Part shown: in pieces, positions 15,520 through 24,744 of the stretch | Numbering within the stretch: the first letter of the stretch is position 1 | Layout of the letters: each line of letters begins with the position of its first letter | Assembly (NCBI RefSeq): GCF_020405225.1 | Contig: NZ_CP084474.1 | Location: 62,001 to 126,000 of the forward strand | DNA from: Natrinema sp. DC36 | GTDB taxonomy: Archaea > Halobacteriota > Halobacteria > Halobacteriales > Natrialbaceae | Length of the DNA stretch: 64,000 nucleotides | Direction: 5' to 3' | The notes under the pieces: model-generated | The model's database searches: none | The model's input: only the letters and a program-made list of their open reading frames with translations | What the model was told of the DNA's origin: nothing | Made by a program: the position numbers and the translations under genes

Positions 15520-17478
15520 TTAGATTTCCGTGAGGAGGGCGTGATCCTCATCGATGGCCTGCGCGTCTTCGTCTAACAGCGCCACGACGAGATATGGAAC
15601 GTACGAGTGGAAGTACTCGACGAGCGCCGCGATCCGTTCGGAATCGATCGCCTCGAGGGAGTCGAGCAGCATGAACGGGACCGTCTCGTACACGTCATGG
15701 ACGAGATAGCCGGCTAACGCGAATACGAGTCCAGTCACTTCTCGTTCGCTTTCGCTCAGGTGGTCGATCGTGTCTTCGTAGGCTGCACCCTCGTCGGTAG
15801 TGCGGACGATCTTGAGATCGAACGACGACTTCGAAACTTTCCGACGCCCCTCGCGGACCTCGCGACTAGTCCGATCGATCCAGATCCGGTCAAGGTTGTC
15901 GTATCCGAGCGTCTCACGCAGATTCTCCATATGTTCGTTGAACGCCTCGACCGCATCAGCTTCGATCTGATTGATCCGGGTCCGGAGATCCGTCAGTTCG
16001 TCCGTGATGTCCTCACGACGCGCTTCGAGTTCGTCTCGCTCGCCGAGACGCTCCTCGATCGTGGCGATTTTGTCTTCGATCTCATCGCGCTCTCGTTCCT
16101 TGCGTTCGAGTTTGAACTCGAGCTGATTGACCTCCTTATGCTGGTCGAGGATGCCGCTATACTCCTCAGTTTCGAGGTTATTGACTTCGTCCTCAAGTTC
16201 GTCGATTTCGACGGTAAGCGCTTCGCGGTCGTCAGTGAGTTCGTCGATTCGGTCGCTCCGGCGCTCAATCTCGTCAGTGATTGACTTGAGGCGTTGCTGA
16301 GTCTGTTGGTATTCGGCTCGATTTTCGTTGATCGTCGAGAGCGTGTCCCGCCGGCCCTCGAGTTCGGCATTGATCTCGGATCGCTCTTCGAGTCGCTCCT
16401 GTCGTGCGGTTCGGAGTTGCTCGATCGTCGTCTCGATCTGTTCGCGGGCGACCGACGAGCCGCAGGTCCAGCACGTAACCGTCTCGGAATCATTGGTTAA
16501 CTGATTAGTTACTGGTCCGTCGTCGGTTCGGTCATCGTCTGCGAGGATGGAGTCGGGTTCGTCGAGGAGTTGCTCGTTAAACTGGATCGTGCTCTGGAGC
16601 TGTGAGATTTCGTCGGAAAGGTCCGTTTTCTCCTCCTGCAGCGTCTCAATCTCGGCTTCGAGACGACCGATATCCTCTTCGCCCTCGGTCGAGAGAGACT
16701 GGAGCCGGTCTCGCATCTCGCCCTGTTCTTCCTCCAGTGCCTCGATACTTTCGCGTTCGGTCCCGATTCGATCGCGGATCCGTTCGAGTTCCGATCGCGT
16801 CTCGCGTAGCTCTTCGAGTTTCGTCTCGAGCTTCGATTTCTCTTCCCGTCGCTGTTCGACGTCGACGTTTGCTTCTTCGAGATCCGTTCGAGCCGTTTCG
16901 AGTTCGTCCTGTAGCGTCTCAATCTTGTCGGTGAGTCGCGTCCGCTTGGCCTCGAGGTCAGGCAGGCGGTCTTTCAACGACGCCAGCTCCTCGAGTTGTT
17001 CGTCGAGCTCTCGCTTTCGCTGCTCGTACCGTTCAATTTCGGACTTGATCGCCGCCGTGTCGACTGGACGCATGATTAACTCGCGGAGGTCGTCACCACT
17101 CCTGACAGCCCGGCGCGCTTCGTTGGACTCGAGCAGAAACGCGAACAGGTCCGCGAGTTCCGGATCCTCGAGGTAGGGGTCGCCTTCGGTGGTGATCGCT
17201 CCGGCTCGCCGTTCGAGCCGACGCCGATAGATGTTGTCGCCGAATTCGAGCGTCGCGTTCCCCTCGTCGGAGTCTGCTTTGAGACTCACCTGATCGCTTC
17301 CGAGTGCTGCCATGATTCCCTGTAGCAGCGACGTCCGGTTGGTCGCATTCCGTCCAGAGAGAATCGTTACCCCTTCTTGGAAAGAGACTTCTGTCTCGTC
17401 GATACCACCGATATTACTGACAGAAAGCGTCGCTCCTTCAGGAATTTCTTGCACCTTCTCTTCTGTGCTACTTGCCAT
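15520..17478 (-). CDS. Archaea-specific SMC-related protein (SMC/Rad50-like ATPase)
   Basis: A 652-residue ATPase with SMC architecture. The N-terminal part carries a degenerate Walker A, GRNATNRTSLLQG (about residues 41-53), in the context GVTILSGRN. Residues about 140-520 are a long heptad coiled coil, interrupted near residue 330 by a zinc-hook-like VTCWTCGSSVA (CxxC). The C-terminal domain has LSESEREVTGLVFALAGYLV (ABC signature region) and VPFMLLDSLEAID (Walker B with D-loop). The Rad50-like hook suggests dimerisation through a metal. The gene lies 85 bases downstream of rdfA on the same strand, an arrangement commonly seen in haloarchaea, so the two probably act together in cell-shape or chromosome functions (inference). 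Confidence 0.88.
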   Translation of the reverse strand: MASSTEEKVQEIPEGATLSVSNIGGIDETEVSFQEGVTILSGRNATNRTSLLQGIMAALGSDQVSLKADSDEGNATLEFGDNIYRRRLERRAGAITTEGDPYLEDPELADLFAFLLESNEARRAVRSGDDLRELIMRPVDTAAIKSEIERYEQRKRELDEQLEELASLKDRLPDLEAKRTRLTDKIETLQDELETARTDLEEANVDVEQRREEKSKLETKLEELRETRSELERIRDRIGTERESIEALEEEQGEMRDRLQSLSTEGEEDIGRLEAEIETLQEEKTDLSDEISQLQSTIQFNEQLLDEPDSILADDDRTDDGPVTNQLTNDSETVTCWTCGSSVAREQIETTIEQLRTARQERLEERSEINAELEGRRDTLSTINENRAEYQQTQQRLKSITDEIERRSDRIDELTDDREALTVEIDELEDEVNNLETEEYSGILDQHKEVNQLEFKLERKERERDEIEDKIATIEERLGERDELEARREDITDELTDLRTRINQIEADAVEAFNEHMENLRETLGYDNLDRIWIDRTSREVREGRRKVSKSSFDLKIVRTTDEGAAYEDTIDHLSESEREVTGLVFALAGYLVHDVYETVPFMLLDSLEAIDSERIAALVEYFHSYVPYLVVALLDEDAQAIDEDHALLTEI

Positions 17479-17563
17479 GTTTTATTTCATACGTCTCCAC
17501 ACACATAGGTATTGCCGTTTCACCTGCGCATACAGAGACATCTGCAAACCGGCCAATCGACAC

Positions 17564-18208
17564 TTAGATCTCAGCGCTGCCCGGCTCTTGACAATTACAG
17601 GCCCGTTGGTCAAGCAAGTCTCTAACTGTGTATTCCCGGAAGCAGTCCTCACAGGTCACTGTCACGGAGACGTTTACGTTGAATTTACCGATTTCGAGAA
17701 TCCCCTTGCGATCCAGTTGTTCGACCGTGTCCGTGGTGACTGCCGCCGTTCTGTTTTTGAGCGCACCCAGTTTCTCCTCGCTTCGCTCGAGTCGTTCCTC
17801 ATCATTGGGAGTTTCGATTGACGCCTCGAGACACTTAGTCAGATGGTTGTAGACCGTCTGATGGGAGACGAAGTCGGATTCGACTGCTTCGATCGGGACG
17901 CCGTCGCGCTCGAGTTCGTTTCTTATCTCGATGCGCGTTCCGCTGGTGACATCGTCGCTCGTGAGCAATCTGTACATGTTTTCGATCTCCCCCTCTTTGG
18001 GCGGGATATCCGCGTTCGTAAGCGCTATCTTCAATATTTGTTGGTTCACGTACGTTGCGAGTTCGCGCGTGCTGCGTCGTTCATCGCCGTCGCCAGTCCA
18101 GTCCCCGACTAGCGTCTCGTCGAGATCGGCTAAGTCGTACTTCGCGGCGACTCGGCCGAGCTTACAGCCGCATGTCGTTTCTGTTTTCTTGGGTTGGGGT
18201 TCGGTCAC
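17564..18208 (-). CDS. rdfA: Rod-determining factor RdfA
   Basis: A 214-residue protein recognised by the N-terminal CGCKLGRVAAKYDLADLDE segment, the middle part GEIENMYRLLTSDDVTSGTR with IEAVESDFVSHQTVYNHLTK, and the C-terminal cysteines (CEDCF ... CNCQ). The terminal Cys clusters may bind zinc. In Haloferax volcanii RdfA is needed for formation of rod-shaped cells; its biochemical action is not established. The gene precedes the SMC-related gene on the same strand, suggesting an operon. Many haloarchaea carry several divergent rdfA copies, often on accessory replicons, so this copy need not be the shape-determining one. Confidence 0.88.
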   Translation of the reverse strand: MTEPQPKKTETTCGCKLGRVAAKYDLADLDETLVGDWTGDGDERRSTRELATYVNQQILKIALTNADIPPKEGEIENMYRLLTSDDVTSGTRIEIRNELERDGVPIEAVESDFVSHQTVYNHLTKCLEASIETPNDEERLERSEEKLGALKNRTAAVTTDTVEQLDRKGILEIGKFNVNVSVTVTCEDCFREYTVRDLLDQRACNCQEPGSAEI

Positions 18209-18466
18209 TGGTGAGAGATAGTGACATGAGCGTAAAATGAGTTTCTATATCAGAACAGAGGCAACGGCCCGTAACGAGCTCAATATCGACCCTAGTTTAC
18301 ATACGCACATATGTCATACATTGCTATCCCGCTCGAAGGACAGCTCAGATTCGCGGGTTAATAAATAAGGAACAGGAATTGGAAATTATTTATAGTTCAA
18401 CAAATTTATAGTATTGTGACAAAAATATTAATTTAAAATACTATAGGTGAAAAATGAGACTATATA

Positions 18467-19192
18467 AGCTCTGTTTAGCTCCTCCGCTGGTATTTGTCTG
18501 TTAATGATTGGTGCGGTCGTTGCGCGTTGTAGGAGTGTACAAACTGTTCAAGCCATTCTCTGACGCTCGCCCGATCGCCCACCCATGAATTATGGAAGTG
18601 GTCAACGCGCATCTTCAAGGTGTGAAACCACTTTTCGATAAACGTAGTCGAGTTGACCGCTCAATCCTAATTGGGAGAGGGCAGTCAGATAGCCATAGCT
18701 ATCAACGAGAAACACCATCTCGGAGAGATCGTGGTTCTCGGTCAACTTATGCAGGAACGTAGCGGCTGGATCTGTGCCTCGTCGTCCGAAGACTGCGATA
18801 TCGAGAATCAACCGCGAGTTTAAGTTGATTGCAGTATATATCTAGGAACGGTCGCCGTTGATCTTGTCACCTATCCAATTAATCACAATTCGCGACGGCT
18901 TCGACGTCGGCGGGTCTGAAACGCTGTTAGCCAGCCGATGTACTCCGTGCCAGGTTGGTTGATGAGAGCGTTCAACACCGAGAAATCGAAGAATAGCTTG
19001 TGTCTATCGAAGTGAACAACTGGTCGCGTGGAGACAGACGGCGAACACCCTGACGGGTGTCGCCGTCCGCTCTCGCTCCAAAGACACCTCAAATTCCGCT
19101 GCGTAGCCCTCGCTGAGCAGGTCTACAAGCTGCATGGCCAAACTAGCTCTACGACCTGTCCGCTTCTCGAATTGCGCTAACTAGATGGTGCC
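18467..19192 (-). mobile_element. Degenerate IS6-family insertion sequence
   Basis: A transposase in pieces on the minus strand. It begins near 19134 (MQLVDLLSEGYAAEFE), with a stop after HATSCSLR, a frameshift into LGVERSHQPTWHGVHRLANS, another stop after KINGDRS, then LDIAVFGRRGTDPAATFLHK and FLVDSYGYLTALSQLGLSG, and a tail near 18480. The right terminal repeat (complement of 19176-19192, reading GGCACCATCTAGTT) resembles the ends of the 60.5-kb copy. The left end at 18467-18481 is less conserved. Several stops and frameshifts make it inactive. It appears to have inserted into the small gene that continues from 19193. Confidence 0.75.
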
Positions 19193-19385
19193 CTCTTTCC
19201 AAATTCCATAGAACCGCTACTTGTCACCGTGATCGGAGAGGTAGCAAATTCGGTCACTGGTCTCGGGATTCAGTTGACTCGCCAACTCCGCGATTGTCGT
19301 CTTCCCTGCGTTGTAGATTGTCTCGTCTCACTGCATCGCCGTCTCAACTGGTGGTTTCTCTTATCTATACAGTACTGATCTGACT
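19193..19385 (-). pseudogene. Small gene remnant interrupted by the IS6 insertion
   Basis: Minus-strand sequence directly next to the IS end reads TIAELASQLNPETSDRICYL, then a stop, then RFYGIWKEG before the IS boundary. It also has stops upstream. It looks like a small haloarchaeal winged-helix or regulatory protein, but I cannot name it. The stop codons and the IS junction mark it as dead. Confidence 0.35.
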
Positions 19386-19492
19386 CAGGCTTGGACTTGG
19401 AATTGTATTCAACCGTCGTATCGACCAGTTTGGCTCGGATGCTGCTTCTCCGAAAGTGTTTTGTCAGTTGTATACGTTCATATGGCACAACA

Positions 19493-20260
19493 ATGGGTAA
19501 CAGTCCCAATCGCCGGGTCAAAACAACCGACACGCTGTTCAAGATAATCGCTACGTTACAGTCGATGGACGGTGCGTCACTGGCGGAGCTAACCAATGAA
19601 CTCGAGTTTGCGAAGAGTACGATACACGGTCATCTCGCTACGCTAGAGAGTAACGAGTACGTAGTCCGAATCGACAACGTCTACGAGCTCAGTCTCAAGT
19701 TTCTCGAGCATGGAATGTTCGTCAAGAACAACCGCCCTATCACCCGCGTGGGGAATCCCATTCTTGAGGATCTGGCCGACGAAACAGGTGAAGTCGCGTG
19801 GCTTATTGTCGAAGAACATGGGAAGGCGGTGTACCTCGACAAGACAATGGGTGAAAAGGCCGTACAGACGCACGCGAGTGTCGGTGGTCGAGCGCGGTTA
19901 CATCACCTCGCAACTGGGAAGCTCATCCTGGCGTATCTCTCCGATGAGCGTGTCGAGGAGATCATCGATCGACACGGGTTACCCGAACTGACACCCCACA
20001 CGATCACCGATCGTGACGAACTGCAGGCCGAACTCAAGCGAATCCGCGATGACGGTATCGCGCTCAACGACAAGGAGACCATAGACGGTCTGCGAGCGAT
20101 TGGTGCGCCGGTATTGGGAGAGAACACGATCCACGGTGCGATCTGCGTCTCCGGCCCCGCCAACCGACTCACCACCAAGCGCTGTCACGACGAGATCAAA
20201 CCGTTGTTGCTCGAGGCCACGAACGAACTCGAGCTAAAGTTGCAATATCCGCAAAACTGA
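19493..20260 (+). CDS. IclR-family transcriptional regulator (2)
   Basis: A 255-residue IclR regulator from the ATG at 19493 (MGNSPNRRVKTTDT); a GTATACG box lies about 20 bases upstream. The helix-turn-helix is SLAELTNELEFAKSTIHGHLATL. The effector domain shows EVAWLIVEEHGKAVYLD, HHLATGKLILAYLSDE and AICVSGPANRLT. It stands upstream of the amidohydrolase/Rieske ferredoxin pair and the Gate-domain transporter, all on the same strand, so these are the likely targets. A palindromic operator candidate (20363-20382) lies between this gene and the amidohydrolase. Confidence 0.93.
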   Translation: MGNSPNRRVKTTDTLFKIIATLQSMDGASLAELTNELEFAKSTIHGHLATLESNEYVVRIDNVYELSLKFLEHGMFVKNNRPITRVGNPILEDLADETGEVAWLIVEEHGKAVYLDKTMGEKAVQTHASVGGRARLHHLATGKLILAYLSDERVEEIIDRHGLPELTPHTITDRDELQAELKRIRDDGIALNDKETIDGLRAIGAPVLGENTIHGAICVSGPANRLTTKRCHDEIKPLLLEATNELELKLQYPQN

Positions 20261-20362
20261 ATTATGTCAGTTTTCGCCATCTTGATAACGCGTACATATA
20301 CAACATCTTTAATTATAAGAAATATAATCGTTCGGCGACTTCGAACGGTAGTTGCCCTACTA

Positions 20363-20382
20363 TTACAAACGTACCTTTGTAA
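20363..20382. promoter_or_regulatory. Palindromic operator candidate, site B
   Basis: TTACAA-ACGTACCT-TTGTAA with perfect 6-base arms and a central GTAC, in the 295-base gap between IclR(2) and the amidohydrolase gene (174 bases before its start). It has the same architecture as sites A, C and D. Confidence 0.5.
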
Positions 20383-20555
20383 TTCTCCTGGCGCCATGGA
20401 ATATCACTGCCCCTATTCAGCACCAATCTATTATTTCGAACAACTCTATTCGGTAATCCCGAATGGTGGTCGGTAAATATTTTCCATATCTCCTTCTGAT
20501 GGGCCTGAAATCCGATCATAAGGTTGAATAACGATGATTGAGAATACGCGAGTGT

Positions 20556-21689
20556 ATGGTATCATCAGTCAAGAGGCTCGATAGGGATAAGGAGGTTCCG
20601 GATCAGGCGTTCGAGGACTACATCGTCGACCTGGACTTCCACGTCAATCCAGATGAAGACGAGCTACTGACGTACGTTGAGGATGACCGTGCGCTGGACA
20701 AGCTGACGACGGAGTTCGGTCCGACGCCGGTGATGGGCAAGTGGGATGCAGCCTATGCGATCAAGGAAGGTCAGGAAGGACTGTTCACTCAGGGCCGAGC
20801 CAAGTACGCCGAGGACGTTCGTGAGGCTTGCGAGCCCATCGCCGTCGACGAGCCGATCGTCAACGCGGGGATCAATAACCTCCCCCTCCAACACCACCCG
20901 GTGTTGAAGAACGCCGTTTGTCAGGCGGCCAATGACTACATGCTCGACCACTTCGTCGACGAAGGGATTTATACCTCGATGATGGTCCCGAAGTGGGACC
21001 CCGAGTACGCCGTTGAGGAGATCGAACGCGTTGCGGATGAAGATGGGATCGTCGCGGCCTACTCCTGGTTCGATCCGAAGGTGCCGTGGGGTAACGAGCA
21101 GTTCGATCCCGTCTTCGAGGCGCTCGTCGAGAACGATCTCCCGCTGGTGCTTCACGGGTCGCTGGCCTACTGGCCTCAGCACTCTTACGTCGGTGATGAT
21201 ATGTTGACGTGGACGGAGGTGCTCGGTTTCGACTGGCCTATTCACGCAATGGTCAACGTCGTCAACATGATCATGCGCGGTGTCTTCGATAAGTATCCCG
21301 ATCTCGACGTCGTCATCCAGGAGGGCGGTCACTGGTGGGTGCCGTTCCTCCGCTACCGTATGGACGAGTTCTACGAGATGCATCCCGAAGACGTGCAGAT
21401 CACGCCTCGAAAGATGGACTCTGGTGACAGATATCTCGAACGCGCGCCCAGCGAGTATCTCCGGGATAACATCTACCTCTGCACGCAACCGTTCGCGTTG
21501 CCACGTAACGCCGGGAACGCGGAGAACCTCCTCGAGATCTCGATGGCTAGCGATATGTTCATCTACTCAAGTGATTGGCCTCATCAGACGTTGGACCCGC
21601 CGACGTGGTTCTACACGTCGCGTGCGTTCGACGAGTACACGCGTGAACAGATCCTCAACGGGAACGCTACGGACATCCTCGATATCTAG
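20556..21689 (+). CDS. Amidohydrolase-2 family metal-dependent hydrolase/decarboxylase
   Basis: A 377-residue amidohydrolase-2 protein; the ATG at 20556 (MVSSVKRLDRDKEV) is preferred to an in-frame start six codons earlier. Metal-site landmarks: VDLDFHVNPDED (HxN in place of HxH), LPLVLHGSLAYW, VVIQEGGHWWVPF and IYSSDWPHQT with the last-strand Asp retained. Family members hydrolyse or decarboxylate ring-derived acids. The stop is only 4 bases before the Rieske ferredoxin gene, so the two are translated from one mRNA. The pairing hints that the ferredoxin serves an oxygenase elsewhere, or that the substrate arises from one. The substrate is unknown. Confidence 0.85.
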   Translation: MVSSVKRLDRDKEVPDQAFEDYIVDLDFHVNPDEDELLTYVEDDRALDKLTTEFGPTPVMGKWDAAYAIKEGQEGLFTQGRAKYAEDVREACEPIAVDEPIVNAGINNLPLQHHPVLKNAVCQAANDYMLDHFVDEGIYTSMMVPKWDPEYAVEEIERVADEDGIVAAYSWFDPKVPWGNEQFDPVFEALVENDLPLVLHGSLAYWPQHSYVGDDMLTWTEVLGFDWPIHAMVNVVNMIMRGVFDKYPDLDVVIQEGGHWWVPFLRYRMDEFYEMHPEDVQITPRKMDSGDRYLERAPSEYLRDNIYLCTQPFALPRNAGNAENLLEISMASDMFIYSSDWPHQTLDPPTWFYTSRAFDEYTREQILNGNATDILDI

Positions 21690-21693
21690 ACCG

Positions 21694-22059
21694 ATGGTTG
21701 ACACTGACAACTTCACGAAGGTTGCAGAGGTCGGCGACATCCCGAAAGGAGAGGGCGAGGGATTCGATGTCAACGGGATCGAGATCGCCGTGTTCAACAC
21801 CGGTGACGACTACTACGCGATCAGTAACCGGTGTTCCCATCAACGCGCACCGCTCTGTAATGCGGGCGATCGGAAGATCAACGCCGAAGACACGTGGACC
21901 GAAGAACGCGGCGGCGTCGATACCGAGGCCTGTACGGTCTCCTGTCCGTGGCATCTCTGGGAGTGGGACCTTGAAACGGGCGAGCATGAGGCCTCGGGCC
22001 AGCGCATCGGGACGTTTGATTGCGTAGTCGACGATGATGATATACTTGTTCGCATTTAA
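21694..22059 (+). CDS. Rieske [2Fe-2S] ferredoxin
   Basis: A 121-residue small Rieske protein of the type that feeds electrons to ring-hydroxylating oxygenases. The cluster ligands are visible: Cys-Ser-His in NRCSHQRAPLC and Cys-Pro-Trp-His in SCPWHLWEWDLETG. An insertion of about 25 acidic residues (DRKINAEDTWTEERGG) lies between the two ligand pairs, longer than in NdoA-type ferredoxins. It follows the amidohydrolase after 4 bases. The dioxygenase alpha and beta genes at 28-29.9 kb are the obvious partners in the window, though no ferredoxin reductase gene is seen. Confidence 0.9.
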   Translation: MVDTDNFTKVAEVGDIPKGEGEGFDVNGIEIAVFNTGDDYYAISNRCSHQRAPLCNAGDRKINAEDTWTEERGGVDTEACTVSCPWHLWEWDLETGEHEASGQRIGTFDCVVDDDDILVRI

Positions 22060-22178
22060 AATTCTAGGTTCACCTATCTAATCACCAACGAGCGGACGGG
22101 TATCAGACCGTGGCACTCATTCCTCCTCATTACCGCACCACTATGATTGTGCGGTCAATGCCAACATATAACCGGTGT

Positions 22179-22187
22179 TTTTATATA
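22179..22187 (+). promoter_or_regulatory. TATA element of the first Gate-domain transporter gene
   Basis: TTTATATAC is centred 27 bases before the ATG at 22210, which therefore is the probable leaderless start, rather than the ATG at 22195. Confidence 0.5.
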
Positions 22188-22209
22188 CCGTAATATGGTT
22201 TCTCTATCC

Positions 22210-23670
22210 ATGTTTGACAGCCAGAGCTGGGAGGATGACGATCACGTATCTGGTGAGACAGTCCAGCGAGACACAAAATCGATAGACGAGATAGATTTCG
22301 CCGAAAGAGAGTGGACATCTACGCTGAGGTTTCTCATCGCGTTTATAAGTGGTGCGTTCGTATTTGTGGTTCCGGTTCAATGGGAGGGTCAAGTCACGAT
22401 CCCGCTCGATATCATGATGACTCTCATTCAGGATGCATCGATGTCTGCCGTCAACGTGTTCGCGTTCGGGGTGATTGCAGCGGGCGGGATTCTGACGACG
22501 ATCTCGGAACTTCACTACCGAGGGACGATCACCGTCGATGAACGGACGGAGGAGTTGCTCCAGTTAGATTACTGGCAGACGTCGTCGGTATTCTGGTTGT
22601 TCCGTGTTCTTGCTGTCTTTCTCGCGATAGCGATTCTCTTCAATGTCGGACCCCAGTGGGTGCTCATTGATCCGATTGTCGACACTGCTTGGGGAGCACT
22701 CGTCATTACGGTTGCCCTCGTGATTCCGATCGGATCGATCTTCGTCAATCTGTTGGCGGAACTCGGCGGCCTTCAGTTCATCGGCACGCTCGCCCAACCG
22801 ATTATGCGCCCTGCGTTCAACCTCCCTGGTCGGTCGGCCCTAGACGGCGCGGCGTCGTGGCTCGGTTCGTTCAGTATCGGCTACTACCTCACCCGCAATG
22901 TCTTCGACCGAGGCGGATATAACAAGCGCGAAGTGTTCGCTATCTGTACCTGCTTCGCGACTGCGAACGTCGGAACGGTAGGGGCAGTCGCTGCACTTCT
23001 TGGTCTCCTTCACCTCTTTCCGATTATCCTTCTATTGTATACTATCGCGACCCTCATCGTCGCGGCAATTCTCGTTCGCATTCCTCCGCTCTCAACGGTG
23101 CCCGAGGAATACATTGCAGAGCCGGAGCCCGAACCACAGTTCACTGGAACCGTCAGTGATTACTTCTGGTTTGCCTTCAACGAAGGCGTGAAAACGGCGA
23201 AAGAGGGCGACTCGATCGCGCGTACGTCGATTACCGGTTTTTTTGACGGACTGAAACTGGCTGGAATGGTCGTCGGATCCGTGTTAACGATGTCGATGGC
23301 AGTTCTCCTCGTTGAGGAGTACACTGCCCTCTTCGAGCTTCTCGCCGCACCGTTCGTCCCGTTAATGTCCCTTCTCGGTATTCCGGACCCGCAAACGGCG
23401 ACGATCGGTATTATTCTCGGCGGTGCAGAGTTCTTCATCGGCGCGTCGTTTGTCGTCGAAGCGAGTCTTACCACACAGGTGTTCGTCGTTATCGTCACGG
23501 CCGCCCAGGCGATCTTCTTCTCCGCCCCAGCTCCGATGATGGTCGATATGTTCGACGATATCCCGATGCGATTCCGCGATCTGTTCCTCTTGCTCGTCCT
23601 CCGAACCGCGTTCCTAATTCCCATCGCTGCAGCTCTGACCCACGCAGCTGTGGCCGTTGGGCTCATCTGA
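22210..23670 (+). CDS. Nucleoside-recognition (Gate) domain membrane protein, YjiH-like (copy 1)
   Basis: A 486-residue membrane protein with about ten hydrophobic segments, resembling YjiH/nucleoside-recognition (Gate) domain proteins. A hydrophilic N-terminus (SWEDDDHVSGETVQ) precedes TM1 near residue 45. The most conserved block runs from VNLLAELGGLQFIGTLAQP through FNLPGRSALDGAASWLGS and SIGYYLTRNVFDRGGYNKRE to ICTCFATANVG, typical of Gate domains. A second Gate-like half lies at PMMVDMFDDIPMRFRDL. Its paralogue at 49.3-50.7 kb has the same length. Both copies sit in catabolic blocks without another obvious acid importer, so a role in organic acid uptake is an attractive inference. The family's transport function is not established. 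Confidence 0.8.
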   Translation: MFDSQSWEDDDHVSGETVQRDTKSIDEIDFAEREWTSTLRFLIAFISGAFVFVVPVQWEGQVTIPLDIMMTLIQDASMSAVNVFAFGVIAAGGILTTISELHYRGTITVDERTEELLQLDYWQTSSVFWLFRVLAVFLAIAILFNVGPQWVLIDPIVDTAWGALVITVALVIPIGSIFVNLLAELGGLQFIGTLAQPIMRPAFNLPGRSALDGAASWLGSFSIGYYLTRNVFDRGGYNKREVFAICTCFATANVGTVGAVAALLGLLHLFPIILLLYTIATLIVAAILVRIPPLSTVPEEYIAEPEPEPQFTGTVSDYFWFAFNEGVKTAKEGDSIARTSITGFFDGLKLAGMVVGSVLTMSMAVLLVEEYTALFELLAAPFVPLMSLLGIPDPQTATIGIILGGAEFFIGASFVVEASLTTQVFVVIVTAAQAIFFSAPAPMMVDMFDDIPMRFRDLFLLLVLRTAFLIPIAAALTHAAVAVGLI

Positions 23671-23849
23671 GGTGACCACCTTCAACCGAGAACGTAATCG
23701 TCTCGTCACTCACTTCGCTCGGACATTATCACGAAGTCGCTCGTGATATCTGCTTGCTTCAACCGATACTGGAAAATTAACTATACTTAGCTACTAACTC
23801 TGAGTCTTGATTGATCACGTGGCGATCTCGCAATTGGCTCCAACGACTC

Positions 23850-24617
23850 TTAGCGGGTACTGAAGTCGACGTCGCCGAACAGGAGCCGTCCCGCCCCGGG
23901 AACCTGTGTGCTGAGACCGAGATTGTCGAGGATTTCGTATGTCGTCGCAGTTGCCGCAGAGAACACGGGCACTCCGAACTTGTCCTCTGCGGCCTGAATC
24001 GAGTTCAGAGACGGCATCTGGACGCACGACGAGAGAATCAGTGCGTCAGCACCGTCGGTATCGAGGTCGGCAGCGATATTCATGAGATTTCGCTGATCGA
24101 GTTGAGCGACCTCTAGGTTATCAGGACACTCGAGCGTCTCGTAGTCTATCACGTCGACACCCGCGCTCTCGAAGTAATCGATCATCGTTCGGGTGAGTTC
24201 CTCTACATACGGTGCGATCAGGGCAACTCTCTCGGCTTCCAGTCGCTCGAGCGCGCGGACGAGCGCGCCGGCGCTGGTCACGACAGGCGCATCGCCGTCG
24301 TTCTCAACAGTTCGCTGGTGGAGCATCGCCTCGCTCTCCTCATGGTAACCCGGCCCTTGTGCCATAACTCCGATGAGACATGCGTACGCGAGGACATCGC
24401 AGCGGGCGTCGGAGAGCAGGGTCGCGCAGCGTTCTGATTGCTCGTCCATCTGCTCGAGTTCCTCTTGGGTGACGCTTTGCATCCGCATTCGACTGGAGTG
24501 GAAGGTGAACTCCTCGCCATAGTGGTCTGGACGAGCATTCAGCATTGCCGGGATTTCCGTTTCCATGGTGACGTTCGAACTTGGTACTATCAAACCGATG
24601 CGAAAGTCATCCGTCAT
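23850..24617 (-). CDS. Maleate isomerase (Asp/Glu racemase superfamily)
   Basis: A 255-residue protein of the maleate isomerase/arylmalonate decarboxylase group. The start MTDDFRIGLIVPSSNVTMETE is typical. Two catalytic cysteines are in place: Cys80 in LAYACLIGVM and Cys198 in LSSCVQMPSL, the latter segment being diagnostic of maleate cis-trans isomerase. The reaction is maleate to fumarate. Maleate is made when maleylpyruvate, the gentisate ring-cleavage product, is hydrolysed directly, so this enzyme can connect the gentisate block at 43-50 kb to the TCA cycle, although it lies 20 kb away. It is convergent with the Gate-domain gene. Confidence 0.85.
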   Translation of the reverse strand: MTDDFRIGLIVPSSNVTMETEIPAMLNARPDHYGEEFTFHSSRMRMQSVTQEELEQMDEQSERCATLLSDARCDVLAYACLIGVMAQGPGYHEESEAMLHQRTVENDGDAPVVTSAGALVRALERLEAERVALIAPYVEELTRTMIDYFESAGVDVIDYETLECPDNLEVAQLDQRNLMNIAADLDTDGADALILSSCVQMPSLNSIQAAEDKFGVPVFSAATATTYEILDNLGLSTQVPGAGRLLFGDVDFSTR

Positions 24618-24744
24618 AGCTCAGCTGTACGTACGCTATCGAGCGTATAATAAGTTTGGTAATCGACAGCGGTATTCGGATGTGTCTCGCGGACTAACCC
24701 GCGACATTTTCGAAATACTTTCTCCCAGATCAACTGCGACTTCC

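Noticed and set aside
15760-17176. Plus-strand open frames opposite the SMC-like gene
   Set aside because: They are antisense shadows of coiled-coil coding sequence; Ser-rich and without start or promoter signals.
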